Shown piece by piece: positions 40,767 to 49,443 of a DNA stretch of 54,356 nucleotides. The DNA is from JAADHX01 sp964569385 (lineage in GTDB: Bacteria > Actinomycetota > Acidimicrobiia > Acidimicrobiales > Poriferisodalaceae), in assembly GCA_964569385.1 (NCBI GenBank), contig CAZMUM010000036.1, forward strand, positions 1-54,356, in the 5' to 3' direction. The notes under the pieces were generated by a model. It searched no databases. It saw only the letters and a list, made by a program, of their open reading frames with translations, and was not told the origin of the DNA. A program made the position numbers and the translations under genes. How positions within the stretch are numbered: the first letter of the stretch is position 1; every line of letters begins with the position of its first letter.

Positions 40767-41618
40767 ATGTTCGATACAATCGTGGTGCCACTCGATGGCT
40801 CAGCCGAGTCCGCTCGGGCGCTTCTGCCGGCAGCTGCCCTTGCCCGGTATGTGGACGCGGACCTCGAAGCCGTCGCGTTCCACTCACGGCGCTCCGATGG
40901 GGCGAGTCTCGCTCGTCGCGCCCAGCATCAAGTCGAACAGTTCGGCGACGTCCGCCGCCACGTCCACATAGCCCCGCTAACCGAACCAGTGGCCGACCTC
41001 CTCACCGATTACATGGATAAGTCCGAGCGAAACCATCTGATCGTGATGAACACCCGGGGCCGCGGTCGCAGCGCGGCACTCGTTGGGAGTGTCGCCCAAG
41101 ACATTCTCCGAAAGTCGCCAGGCCCCGTCCTACTGATCGGACCCGCATGCGATGTCGGGCAAGTCCGACTCACTGGCTCAATGCTTATCGCGTCCGACGC
41201 CAGCTCGTGTACTCCAGCGGCGATCGATGCCGGCATCCAGGCAGCGCGAATCTTTGGCTTCGAGCCGACCGTCGTGAACGTTGTTCACCCCGACGACGCC
41301 CGTGCTCTGGCACACGCGCAAGCCGGTCCGCAAGGCCATGACACGATTCTCGATTCTGCCATGGCGCAGCGGTGTGCGAGGGACGTCGGCCGCGCGCTCG
41401 ATCGCAGCGATATCGAGTTCCGGGTGCTCCACTCAAATAGGCCTGGGCGCGCGATAGTGGAGCTCGCTACTGAATCCAATGCCGCGCTTGTTGTAATGGG
41501 GACCCACGCCCGAGCCGGATTGGATCGACTCGCCGCGGGCAGTGTTACCGCCGACGTCGTCAGCCGGCTGCCCTGTCCAGTGCTGGTTGTCGGGCCGGAA
41601 CGAGCACGCTCCCGCTGA
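40767..41618 (+). CDS. Tandem-domain universal stress protein
   Basis: This 283-residue protein has two USP domains. The first begins MFDTIVVPLDGSAESARALL and ends VMNTRGRGRSAALVGSVAQD with the ATP-binding loop pattern. The second ends VVMGTHARAGLDRLAAGSVT with LPCPVLVVGP. The ATG at 40767 is preferred over the GTG at 40764 because AAGGAGG is then 6-7 bp away. It stands alone behind a DosR-like box and is the last intact gene before the tRNA-like fragment. It is the fourth USP-domain gene of the island, counting the permease fusion. Confidence 0.9.
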   Translation: MFDTIVVPLDGSAESARALLPAAALARYVDADLEAVAFHSRRSDGASLARRAQHQVEQFGDVRRHVHIAPLTEPVADLLTDYMDKSERNHLIVMNTRGRGRSAALVGSVAQDILRKSPGPVLLIGPACDVGQVRLTGSMLIASDASSCTPAAIDAGIQAARIFGFEPTVVNVVHPDDARALAHAQAGPQGHDTILDSAMAQRCARDVGRALDRSDIEFRVLHSNRPGRAIVELATESNAALVVMGTHARAGLDRLAAGSVTADVVSRLPCPVLVVGPERARSR

Positions 41619-41646
41619 ACGAAGAATGCTCTCGCCGACCTCCTCC

Positions 41647-41678
41647 CGCCATCCGGTCTTTGCCATTTTCGGATGGCG
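41647..41678 (+). terminator. Inverted repeat after the USP gene, possible terminator
   Basis: CGCCATCCG and CGGATGGCG form a perfect 9-bp stem with a 14-base loop, 29 bp after the USP stop. No T-run follows, so intrinsic termination is uncertain. Confidence 0.4.
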
Positions 41679-41741
41679 AATCCTAATTCGCAGGTCAGCC
41701 TGCACTGGCCGGAAATAGTCTCAAAGGACTCACAACTCGAA

Positions 41742-41770
41742 GGTCGCAAGTTCGAATCCTGCCCCCGCCA
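41742..41770 (+). other. 3' tRNA-like fragment, possible attachment site
   Basis: GGTCGCAAGTTCGAATCCTG plus the following CCCCCGCCA looks exactly like a tRNA T-arm (TTCGAAT loop) and 3' acceptor end. One A-C mismatch lies in the T stem, and no matching 5' half lies upstream. Such 3' tRNA ends are left when an element integrates into a tRNA gene. Confidence 0.6.
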
Positions 41771-41801
41771 GCTTTCTCGTTCTCCCACAACATTAGATTC
41801 T

Positions 41802-42317
41802 TCAGACCAGACTTAGCGAGCACCGCCGCTGTTCGAACGGTGTGCCATGAGCCTCGGCTGACAATGAGCCGAAGAATGACACGAGCACCGGTGCTCCGGG
41901 CTCGAGCGCTCGTATCCACTCTTTGAAGACTTCCGTGAGGCGAGAAGGAGGCAAGTGAATAAGCGAGTATCGGGAGACGATTCCCACAAGTGACGAGTCG
42001 GCGTAGTTCAGCGCGGTGAGGTCACCCACATGGAACTGCAAGTCTGGAAACGCGCGTTGCGCCTGGCCGACTTGGCCTGGGGAGAGGTCGTAACCGACGA
42101 CTGTGATGCCAAGTTCGGAGAGGTGATCGACGACGTGGCCAGGTCCGCACCCAAGGTCTGCGACGGGGGGCTTGTAGCCAACGACGTGCTTCCCGCCAAG
42201 ATGATCACACGAAATCAGTGGCGGGCCGAGACAGTGCTCCAACCGTGGACGCCGGTGTTCGCACAGCGACTTGCAGGTCGACCAACTCTTCGTCGCCGGT
42301 GAGATCGTCGAGGCCAT
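41802..42317 (-). pseudogene. Truncated class I SAM-dependent methyltransferase
   Basis: The core is clear: VADLGCGPGHVVDHLSELGI (motif I), VVGYDLSPGQVGQAQRAFPD, FHVGDLTALNYADSSLVGIV and SLIHLPPSRLTEVFKEWIRA, ending PVLVSFFGS. After TPFEQ the family similarity stops, about 60-80 residues early. The N-terminal part (before GYKPPVADLG) is also unlike the family. The broken 3' end faces the tRNA-like fragment 31 bp away, so damage during integration or excision is likely. The substrate is unknown. Confidence 0.65.
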
Positions 42318-42479
42318 GGCCACATAGCAAGAAACAAGCCATGAATGCGACAAGCTGTATCCAACGCAGCACGCGCTGAGCCTGTCGAGGTTGTTGTTTT
42401 TGGTCACATGGAGAAGTACGGTTACCTTTGCGGCTGCTCGGCTCAGGCGGCCGGCGAGATCGTGGGGGAGGCCCGACAG

Positions 42480-43709
42480 GTGATCGACATTGATATTGGC
42501 ACCCTCCCGTTCGTTGATGATCCGTATCCGCTCTATCGTCAGCTCCGCGATGAGACACCCGTCGATGTGTCTTCCCTAGGTGTCTGGGTGGTGAGCAGGC
42601 ACGCTGATGTTCAGACGGTCCAGTCCAGTCGTTCACTTGGTGCTGACCTCCGAGACTGGTCGATGTTCGACCTCTACTCAGAAATTGCGTTCGGGGGGCA
42701 ACAGACCGAGGTGGCCTGGTTGAATCGAAGCGTCTTCCTCTTCCACGACGGCGACGAACACCTCCGCATTCGCAAAGTGCTGGCTCGGTACTTCACGCCT
42801 CGGTCGATCGAGAGACTGCGCCCGAGCATTCGGCAGACCGTCGACGCGTTTGTCGCCGACCTTGAACAGCAGGAGTTGTTCGACGGCCATCGTGATTTTG
42901 CGCTGCCGCTCTCCACCGCAGTCATCTCCGAGCTGATTGGTATTCCACCCGATGACCGCGCCTACTGCCTGGCCCTGGCCGAGATCATTGGTGAGGCCTT
43001 TGCGTTGCCGTCAGCCGACCGTCTGGCCGTGGTGGACGCCGCCATCACCGAGGCCCGCGACTATTTTCAGAGTCTTGTGTTGTCGTGCAGGCAGAGCCCA
43101 GGCCTTGGCCTGGCGTCGGTGCTCGCCACAGCGCGAGTTGAGGGCGAGTATCTCGGAATGGATGAGATCGTCGCCAACCTCATTCTGCTCTTTGATGCCG
43201 GCCACGAAACCACGGCTGCGCTCATTGGCACCACGCTCAAGGTTCTCACCGAGGATGACCGACTCGTTGACGTCATTGGCAGGGAATGTGTCTCGATGGC
43301 CGCAGTTGTGGACGAGGCGCTTCGCTTCGATGCCCCGTTCCAACTCATGCGCAAGCTCACTCACGAGCCTGTGCAGCTTGGCGCAACGATTGTTCCTGCT
43401 GACTCGGTAGTGGTGGCCCTCATTGGGTCAGGCAACCATGATGAGCGGGTCTTCGAGCAGCCGGAGATATTCGATCCCACAAGACAGTTTGGGCGCCGGA
43501 GTGAGTTGCTCTCGTTCGGGCATGGGTCGCACCATTGCCTAGGGGCTGCGCTTGCACGCGTAGAGGCCGAGATAGCCCTCGACACGGTCTTGTCTTCAGC
43601 GAAGCATCTGACCCTTGATGCTGGGGGAGTGCAGCGCCACAAGTCAGGACCCGTGCGCGGGTACTCCTCGATCCCGCTTCAGTTCTCAACCTCGATCAGC
43701 AAGAACTAG
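42480..43709 (+). CDS. Cytochrome P450
   Basis: This 409-residue soluble bacterial P450 starts VIDIDIGTLPFVDDPYPLYR. The I-helix oxygen-activation motif is FDAGHETTAALIG, the K-helix ExxR is VVDEALRFDAPF, and the heme loop is FGHGSHHCLGAALARVE with the Cys thiolate ligand. I chose GTG at 42480 because GGGGGAGG lies 8 bp upstream and the length then fits the family; an ATG at 42408 would add 24 residues without a ribosome site. It is followed 53 bp later by the amidinohydrolase-family gene, probably one operon. The substrate cannot be inferred. Confidence 0.92.
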   Translation: MIDIDIGTLPFVDDPYPLYRQLRDETPVDVSSLGVWVVSRHADVQTVQSSRSLGADLRDWSMFDLYSEIAFGGQQTEVAWLNRSVFLFHDGDEHLRIRKVLARYFTPRSIERLRPSIRQTVDAFVADLEQQELFDGHRDFALPLSTAVISELIGIPPDDRAYCLALAEIIGEAFALPSADRLAVVDAAITEARDYFQSLVLSCRQSPGLGLASVLATARVEGEYLGMDEIVANLILLFDAGHETTAALIGTTLKVLTEDDRLVDVIGRECVSMAAVVDEALRFDAPFQLMRKLTHEPVQLGATIVPADSVVVALIGSGNHDERVFEQPEIFDPTRQFGRRSELLSFGHGSHHCLGAALARVEAEIALDTVLSSAKHLTLDAGGVQRHKSGPVRGYSSIPLQFSTSISKN

Positions 43710-43762
43710 CCGGTGCCACACCCAAACAGCCCTCAAATTGGCAGCAGAAGGAGCGCAGAACT

Positions 43763-44659
43763 ATGAAGACCGACGCGACCGCAATAGACGTGAACGTGTC
43801 CAGCGATGTGGCTGAGTTAAAAGAGGTCGTCGTAGGGCCTGTTAAGGCCTTCGACTGGGACAGTTTGGCCGCTGAGTCAGATGAGGATGATCTGGAGGCC
43901 GCTGTCGAACTGGTCAAACACAACCGAGTGGAGATCCCTGATCCGCATTCAGCCGCCCGAGAGCACGAGGCGTTCGTTCAGCTCATGAGCGATCGCGGCA
44001 TCATCGTTCATTTTGTTGATCGACTCGACGACGTCGCTATTCAGCTGTACCCCCGCGACATGGCTTTCACAGTCGATGAACATCTGTTCTTGGCTCGTTC
44101 TCGCAATCCAGTGCGGCGCCGGGAACAGGGCGGGTTGGATGGGTTGGTGCCCCGGATTTCCAGCGTGGTCGAGTTAGATGCAGGCGTGATCGAGGGTGGC
44201 GATGTGATTGTGACCCAAACCGATGTGCTTGTTGGGCTCGGCGAAGAAACCGACCTTGAAGCCATTGCGGCGCTTCGCCGTGCGTTCGACAAAGTTGGCG
44301 TCGATCGTGAAGTGGTCACTCTGGAGTTCAACCATCGAGGGGTAGTGCACCTAGACACCAAGTTCACGATGGTCGGCAACGATGTAGGTTTTGTTCATCG
44401 CGAGGCGTTCACTCCCGAGAGTTTGGACAGGCTCGACAGCCGTTTCGACCTGATCGAAGTCACCGAGGAAGAGGCTCTTGACCTACAGGTGAACACTCTG
44501 GCGCTTGACCCCCAAACCATTGTGATTCGAGAGAATGGGGATCGCCTCGCGACCATTCTTTCGGATCGGGGTATCACCCCGGTGCTAGTGGACTTCTATG
44601 AGATCGCCCGCTTTCCTGGTGCTTTTCGCTGTGCAACTCTGCCGTTGCGGCGGTGCTAG
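43763..44659 (+). CDS. Dimethylargininase/arginine deiminase-family hydrolase
   Basis: This 298-residue protein of the guanidino-modifying (pentein) superfamily contains LYPRDMAFTVDEHLF, VIEGGDVIVTQTDVLVGLG, VVHLDTKFTMVGNDVGFV (catalytic His region) and a C-terminal FPGAFRCATLPLRR with the nucleophilic Cys. This is the DDAH/ADI layout, so it probably hydrolyses arginine, a methylated arginine or a related guanidino compound. The ATG has AAGGAG about 9 bp upstream. It lies close behind the P450 gene, so the two may act on one metabolite. Confidence 0.88.
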   Translation: MKTDATAIDVNVSSDVAELKEVVVGPVKAFDWDSLAAESDEDDLEAAVELVKHNRVEIPDPHSAAREHEAFVQLMSDRGIIVHFVDRLDDVAIQLYPRDMAFTVDEHLFLARSRNPVRRREQGGLDGLVPRISSVVELDAGVIEGGDVIVTQTDVLVGLGEETDLEAIAALRRAFDKVGVDREVVTLEFNHRGVVHLDTKFTMVGNDVGFVHREAFTPESLDRLDSRFDLIEVTEEEALDLQVNTLALDPQTIVIRENGDRLATILSDRGITPVLVDFYEIARFPGAFRCATLPLRRC

Positions 44660-44679
44660 CAGCTCGGGATCCGACTCGT

Positions 44680-45474
44680 CTAGGTGGCGAGGGTCACGAC
44701 CGAGCGAACGAATGCGGCAACGGCGTCTGGTTGTTCGAGCATGGGCAGATGTCCGGCGTCAGGTATCACTTCCAGCGGAGCGCCCAGCCTCTTCGCTAGG
44801 GCTCTGGCCACAGGTCGCGGGCAGGTCGCATCCTGGGCCCCGACTGCGACGAGAGCGGGTGCTGGTGCCCGATCTGCCAACGGACGGAGGTCCTCTATGA
44901 AGCCGGCCTCGAGAACTGCTCGCACCACCGGCAGGGGGCGACCTGTGGCCGTTTTCGCGACCAGTTCGATCTGTTGAGCCAAGGCACCTGGAGCAAGGCT
45001 GAAGTGTTCGGCGATGTGCTGGAAGAACATGTCGACACCGAGTTCGTCAAGGAACTGAAGAGCCATTACTAAAGCCTTGGCAGAGCCCTTCAGGGCGGTA
45101 CCTAGCAGCCCGAAGCTGGGAAGCTCCAGAGTGCTGTCGCAAGCGAGGCGAAGGGCGACGGCTCCACCGAACGAGCTCCCGACAGCGACCACCCTGGCGA
45201 TGCCCTCATGCTCGCAAATCGTCTGTACATCTGCGGCGTAGCTGTCTGTGAAGTATGGGCCGATCATGGTGGATTGCCCGTGGCCCCGGAGGTCTGGGAT
45301 GATGATTCTGTAGTCATCCAGCCGCTCGGCGACCTCTACCCAGACTTGGGAGCTTGCGTTGAGGCCATGAATCAGGACCACCACAGGCGCGTCTGAACTC
45401 TCCTGCTCGCCGCTGATCAGGAAATGCAGAGGCCCCACTGGTCCCTCGCAAGTGGCTGACCGCAGTGCGGGCAT
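44680..45474 (-). CDS. Alpha/beta hydrolase
   Basis: This 264-residue protein has the alpha/beta-hydrolase fold: oxyanion HGLNASSQVW, nucleophile elbow VAVGSSFGGAVALRL (Ser near 104), acid in AVGAQDATCPRP and His in IPDAGHLPMLEQ. It starts 2 bp after the LLM oxidoreductase stop, as the last gene of a three-gene operon. The likely activity is an esterase or a C-C/lactone hydrolase acting after the oxidoreductase; the substrate is unknown. It is convergent with the amidinohydrolase gene. Confidence 0.9.
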   Translation of the reverse strand: MPALRSATCEGPVGPLHFLISGEQESSDAPVVVLIHGLNASSQVWVEVAERLDDYRIIIPDLRGHGQSTMIGPYFTDSYAADVQTICEHEGIARVVAVGSSFGGAVALRLACDSTLELPSFGLLGTALKGSAKALVMALQFLDELGVDMFFQHIAEHFSLAPGALAQQIELVAKTATGRPLPVVRAVLEAGFIEDLRPLADRAPAPALVAVGAQDATCPRPVARALAKRLGAPLEVIPDAGHLPMLEQPDAVAAFVRSVVTLAT

Positions 45475-45476
45475 CG

Positions 45477-46454
45477 CTACAAGTCCGACCAGGCTGTGAG
45501 TAGCTGCTGTACCCCTTCGGCTTCACTCGGGGCGCTAAGCGAGAGTGCCACCTCGTCGATCCCTGAGGCCGCAAAATCGGTGATGCGCCGGGCAACGTCG
45601 TCGGGCGTCCCTGCGATCGACAACCCAGCAACCACCTCGTCAGTGAGCAACACCGCAGAGGCCGCGCTGCCCCGGCGACATTGTTCAACAGCCTCGGAGT
45701 CAATGACCCCCTGACCAATTAGCGCTAGAGAATCCAGGGAGAAGAACTGCAACGTTCTGCGTACTCTCTCTAGCGCAATCGTGCGGTCAGGATCGACGGC
45801 GAACAGCACGTGGGCGGTTATAGGCAGGGGCTGCTCTGCGCGTTTGCTGGCTGCTCTGGCTGTCCGGGCGTCGTGTACACACTCGCGCACGTAGGGCAGC
45901 CCAGCTCCAGTGGTGAGGGACAAACCATCTGAAGTCTCCACTGCCAACCGGCGCATCCGCGGCCGCATTGCCATGATCTCTATTGGCACCGCCGGTGTCT
46001 CCCCAGCGCCGAAGAGCGTGAACCCCTTGGTTTCGTGGCCGGCGAAGTTCCCCGAAACGGGATCTCCGCTGAGCATCTGGCGCACGGCGTGGGTGTACTC
46101 CGCTACTTGAGCGAGGGCTTTCTGGCTGCTGCCCCCGAGAGGTCGAATGAGTGAGGGGTCGCCCAGGCCGAGCTGGGCGCGCACGCGGCCAGGTGCGATT
46201 TCGGCCAGCGAGCGGAGTTCCATAGCCAAGGTAGCGGGGTGCCGACTTACGGGAGCAGGTCCGACAATGCCGATTTCGAGTTGCGACCGGCTTGCGAGAA
46301 CGGCGCCAGTACAGATGGAATCTCGGAACCCGAGGTGTTCGGCCACCCAGACGCCCGTGGCGCCAGCCGCTTCGGCTTTCAGCGCGGTTTCGATCATGTC
46401 TGGAACGGTGCTGAAGCCAGCCAGGGCAACACTGACCTTCATGGCGGGGGGCAT
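45477..46454 (-). CDS. LLM-class (F420-type) oxidoreductase
   Basis: This 325-residue luciferase-like TIM-barrel protein contains KAEAAGATGVWVAEHLGFRD, SRHPATLAMELRSLAEIAPG, RVRAQLGLGDPSLIRPLGG and a C-terminal AGTPDDVARRITDFAASGID. This pattern fits actinobacterial F420-dependent (methylene-H4MPT-reductase-like) oxidoreductases rather than FMN monooxygenases, but the cofactor cannot be proven. The first ATG (46454) directly follows the stop of the NTF2-like gene; a second at 46442 (MKVSVALAG) is possible. It is the middle gene of the TetR-linked operon. Confidence 0.9.
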   Translation of the reverse strand: MPPAMKVSVALAGFSTVPDMIETALKAEAAGATGVWVAEHLGFRDSICTGAVLASRSQLEIGIVGPAPVSRHPATLAMELRSLAEIAPGRVRAQLGLGDPSLIRPLGGSSQKALAQVAEYTHAVRQMLSGDPVSGNFAGHETKGFTLFGAGETPAVPIEIMAMRPRMRRLAVETSDGLSLTTGAGLPYVRECVHDARTARAASKRAEQPLPITAHVLFAVDPDRTIALERVRRTLQFFSLDSLALIGQGVIDSEAVEQCRRGSAASAVLLTDEVVAGLSIAGTPDDVARRITDFAASGIDEVALSLSAPSEAEGVQQLLTAWSDL

Positions 46455-46895
46455 TCAGATGCCGCCCATGTTCCCTGGCACGTGCGGAGAGCAGTGAATA
46501 TGTACACACTGCCACTCGCCTTCGAGTCGGCGCCAGATTTCGGTTCCTCGCGAACCACCATTGAACTCTGCTGCATCTCCGAACGAGGGTCCGAGGTCGA
46601 CCTTGAACTCGGCCAGGTAGGTGACCCACGCAACGTCGCCGACCACGGTCACACGAACATCACGATCGTCGAGCGTGGCCGGGGATGCGTCGGTGGGAAT
46701 GGCCGCAGCGATGGCTTTCCAGAGATCAATGAACCCCGTCTTACCGTAGTAGTTGCTCTCGTTGTTGTTGAACATGACGAACTCGTCAGGTCCAGATGCG
46801 ACGGCTCGCTCTAGATAGGCGACGTCAACTGACAGATTGGCCGTGATCCAGTCGTTGTGAAGGTTGAGGATCGTTTCTCTGTCGTCGCTGGCCAT
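46455..46895 (-). CDS. SnoaL/NTF2-like protein
   Basis: This 146-residue cone-fold protein starts TILNLHNDWITANLSVDVAY and contains FVMFNNNESNYYGKTGFIDL, VAWVTYLAEFKVDL and a C-terminal EIWRRLEGEWQCVHIHCSPH. This is the DUF4440/SnoaL-type pattern seen in small isomerases, hydratases and binding proteins. It is the first gene after the candidate TetR operator and continues directly into the LLM gene. A role in converting the operon's substrate is inferred. Confidence 0.85.
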   Translation of the reverse strand: MASDDRETILNLHNDWITANLSVDVAYLERAVASGPDEFVMFNNNESNYYGKTGFIDLWKAIAAAIPTDASPATLDDRDVRVTVVGDVAWVTYLAEFKVDLGPSFGDAAEFNGGSRGTEIWRRLEGEWQCVHIHCSPHVPGNMGGI

Positions 46896-46925
46896 CGGGC
46901 CTCCATGGTTAGAGCAGCGACGATT

Positions 46926-46954
46926 AGGTTAGTGGTTATTGTACCAACGTCCAA
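46926..46954 (-). promoter_or_regulatory. Promoter with an operator palindrome in the spacer
   Basis: On the minus strand TTGGAC (46954-46949) and TAACCT (46931-46926) are separated by 17 bp. The spacer contains TGGTACAATAACCA (46946-46933), a TGGT-6-ACCA inverted repeat. It lies between the TetR gene and the operon, a natural position for repression. Confidence 0.6.
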
Positions 46955-46965
46955 TTAAAGCGTGA

Positions 46966-47562
46966 CTACTGCTTGACGCGCAGAGGATTCAGCACCGCGT
47001 CGACCACAGCGATGAGCCGGTCGGCGTCGTAAGTCGAGGGGTAGAGAGTCGCCTCAAGACTGAGGCCATCAACAAGTGCGATGAGCACGTCCACACTGCA
47101 GTCGACGTCGACATCGGCTCGGAGATCTCCGCACGAGACGGCGCGCTTGACGAGGTGTCGAAGCGTCAACCGCCATTGGCGGAGCGACTCGAACTGGTGG
47201 GCGCACAGCTCGGAGTTCCCGACTGCCCTACCCCAAAGGCTCACTTCGAACCCGATACCTGGTCGAGCGGCCTCTTCCACGGGAAGAGCCAGCAGAATGG
47301 CGCCACGGAGGGCCTCAAAGCCGTCGTGAGCCGTGATGAAGTCGGCGATTCGTTCACTAACTTGTTCATATGAACGCTTCAGGGCGAGATCGAAGATCGC
47401 CTCTTTGTCGTCGAAGTAGTAGGCCAGAATTCCGTTCGCGAACCCGGCCTCAGCGGCGATCTTTCGAGTGGTCGTATTGGCTAGGCCGTCCCTGATGACC
47501 ACGCGTATCGTGGCCTCGACGAAATCGGACCGGCGTTGGTCATGATCGACGATCTTGGGCAT
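46966..47562 (-). CDS. TetR-family transcriptional regulator
   Basis: This 198-residue regulator has an N-terminal helix-turn-helix (RRSDFVEATIRVVIRDGLAN; TRKIAAEAGFANGILAYYF) and a helical ligand domain (LRGAILLALPVEEAARPGIG) resembling BetI-like members. It lies immediately upstream of, and on the same strand as, the NTF2-LLM-hydrolase operon, with a promoter/operator palindrome in the 70-bp gap. It probably represses that operon until the substrate appears. The ATG at 47562 has no strong ribosome site; a TATAGA hexamer lies near 47637. Confidence 0.9.
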   Translation of the reverse strand: MPKIVDHDQRRSDFVEATIRVVIRDGLANTTTRKIAAEAGFANGILAYYFDDKEAIFDLALKRSYEQVSERIADFITAHDGFEALRGAILLALPVEEAARPGIGFEVSLWGRAVGNSELCAHQFESLRQWRLTLRHLVKRAVSCGDLRADVDVDCSVDVLIALVDGLSLEATLYPSTYDADRLIAVVDAVLNPLRVKQ

Positions 47563-47694
47563 GGGCCAAGGGTAGCAGCGGCGCCCTATCGAGGGATCTG
47601 CGGGGCTGAACAGCTGACGCGCTCAGCCTACCTCTCTATATTGGGCGACCGTACGAAAATAGCGAATCCGGCTGGGCGGGCTTTCGGCTAGAAG

Positions 47695-47820
47695 CTAGTA
47701 GGCCTTGAGCGCTGGCTGAACGATGTTGGTGATGACCCGATCGGTCCTGTTCGAGACCTGAATTCCGGGACGGAGAGTAGCGCGAACGCGTTCTTTGAGG
47801 GTCTTGGTGGTTGCTTTCAT
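47695..47820 (-). CDS. Possible leaderless 41-residue basic protein
   Basis: The frame starts MKATTKTLKERVRATLRPGI and ends IVQPALKAY. No Shine-Dalgarno site is present, but a good -10 (GATAAT, 47832-47827) lies 6 bp before the ATG, as expected for a leaderless mRNA starting at the ATG. The protein is basic and probably helical. No family is recognised. It is placed between the TetR and LysR genes. Confidence 0.4.
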   Translation of the reverse strand: MKATTKTLKERVRATLRPGIQVSNRTDRVITNIVQPALKAY

Positions 47821-47921
47821 ATGGCTATTATCCGGAGAAGGTGAGCATGACGCAACGTCCGGCATTCGTTAGTTTTCATGACGAACCATCATCGTTGTCG
47901 GAACCTCGGTAACCTGAATCG

Positions 47922-48791
47922 ATGCAGCTCGACGTCGAATCTTTGCGGGTGTTTTTGGCCGTTCTAGAAACCGGGGGAATGACCGCGGCGGCTCGTTCAC
48001 TCGACTCGTCGCAGTCGGCGGTTAGCTGGAAGATCAAACGGCTCGAACAGCGTGTTGGTCGCGAGCTGCTGATTCGCGATGGTCATTCGCTGCGGGCCTC
48101 ACGCGATGGGCGGTTGCTGACCGACTATGCCAAGACGATTGTGGCTGTCCACGATCAGGCTGTTCATGAACTCACAAGTTCTGACCTCACCGGCAACGTC
48201 ACTTTCGGTACCACAGAAGAGCTCACGAAGTTCTGTATCGATGCGGTTTTGGCAAGGTTCAACCATGTTCATGCCGGTGCCACCATCGAGTTCAGGGTCG
48301 AAAAGGCAAGGGAGCTGACCCGGTTAGTCAATGCAGGCGAGCTCGACGTTGCGGTGCTTCAGGTTGGGGTCGACGACGTTGGTCCGACCGACACGCTGTT
48401 GTGGGAAGACGAGCTGGCGTGGGTCAGTTCTGCCGACTGGACCTACGCCGATGGTGAGGTCCCGCTCATCAGCTTTGGCCGAGACGGCTTCTACCACCGG
48501 TACGCGGTTGCGGCCCTTACCGACGCCAACATTGCCCACCGGGTCGCGTTTTCGGCACCCTCAACCGCGAGCGTGTTGTTTGCTGTACAGAGTGGGCTTG
48601 GGGTGGCTTTGGTGAGCCGACGTTTGCTCGACGACGACGAATCCGGGGCCATCGTCGAGTGGCCGAGAGCCGATCAGGTTGGCGACCTGCCAACCGGAGC
48701 AACGATCGCCCGGTCGTCGCCAGGAGAGGATTCGAGAATAGCTAAGGAGCTAGTTTCCGACATCGAGACCGAGCTGCTCGGCTATGGCTGA
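47922..48791 (+). CDS. LysR-family transcriptional regulator
   Basis: This 289-residue protein has the typical N-terminal winged helix (LDVESLRVFLAVLETGGMTA, LDSSQSAVSWKIKRLEQRVG) and a periplasmic-binding-like effector domain (GNVTFGTTEELTKFCIDAVL; SVLFAVQSGLGVALVSRRLL). No ribosome site precedes the ATG; TAACCT ends 6 bp upstream, so the mRNA may be leaderless. The target is not evident: the glycosylase gene follows on the same strand by 25 bp and could simply be co-transcribed. Confidence 0.92.
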   Translation: MQLDVESLRVFLAVLETGGMTAAARSLDSSQSAVSWKIKRLEQRVGRELLIRDGHSLRASRDGRLLTDYAKTIVAVHDQAVHELTSSDLTGNVTFGTTEELTKFCIDAVLARFNHVHAGATIEFRVEKARELTRLVNAGELDVAVLQVGVDDVGPTDTLLWEDELAWVSSADWTYADGEVPLISFGRDGFYHRYAVAALTDANIAHRVAFSAPSTASVLFAVQSGLGVALVSRRLLDDDESGAIVEWPRADQVGDLPTGATIARSSPGEDSRIAKELVSDIETELLGYG

Positions 48792-48816
48792 TGGATACAG
48801 CTGATAGACACAGCTG

Positions 48817-49343
48817 ATGACTGACCACCAGCAGCCCGGCAACGAACATCTCGACCCCACCAAGCAACGTTGTGGCTGGCCCCTTGGTCATGTCGACTAT
48901 CTCGAGTACCACGATTGCGAGTGGGGTCGACCGACCACCGACCCGCACCGTCTGTTCGAGAAGATCTGCCTTGAGGGCTTTCAGTCGGGGCTTAGCTGGT
49001 TGACCATTCTGCGAAAGCGTGATCGGTTCCGCGAAGTGTTCGAGCAGTTCGATTTCGAGAAGGTTGCTTCGTTCGGACAAAGCGATGTCGAACGGCTTCT
49101 TGACGATGTTGGCATCATCCGCCACCGAGGCAAGATCGAGGCCACCATCAACAACGCACAGCGAGCGTGCGAGCTGACCGAAACCGAGGGTTCCCTGGTC
49201 GACTGGGTGTGGCGCTGGGCCGTTCAGACGCCTGCACGCGACGCCGAGGGTGGTGTTCCTACCCAGACGGCCCGATCGGCCGCGTTGGCCAAAGAACTAA
49301 AACGCGGCGGCTGGAAGTTCTTCGGTCCAACCACCGCGTATGC
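48817..49343 (+). CDS. tag: DNA-3-methyladenine glycosylase I, cut by the gap
   Basis: The N-terminal 175 residues of Tag are present: QRCGWPLGHVDYLEYHDCEW (zinc Cys and the first signature), FEKICLEGFQSGLSWLTILR with the catalytic Glu, and DDVGIIRHRGKIEATINNAQ, ending GWKFFGPTTAYA at the 100-N gap. The zinc His/Cys C-terminus (NDH...CxxC) must lie in the gap. The apparent continuation after the gap is antisense of the MFS gene. It removes 3-methyladenine from alkylated DNA. Confidence 0.9.
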
Positions 49344-49443
49344 NNNNNNNNNNNNNNNNNNNNNNNNNNNNNNNNNNNNNNNNNNNNNNNNNNNNNNNNN
49401 NNNNNNNNNNNNNNNNNNNNNNNNNNNNNNNNNNNNNNNNNNN
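49344..49443. other. Assembly gap (100 N)
   Basis: The gap removes the 3' ends of two convergent genes, tag and the MFS transporter. The true length is unknown. Confidence 0.99.

Noticed and set aside
41700..41770. Complete tRNA gene
   Set aside because: Only the T-arm and 3' acceptor end are present. No D-arm or pairing 5' acceptor strand could be found, and the anticodon stem does not pair.
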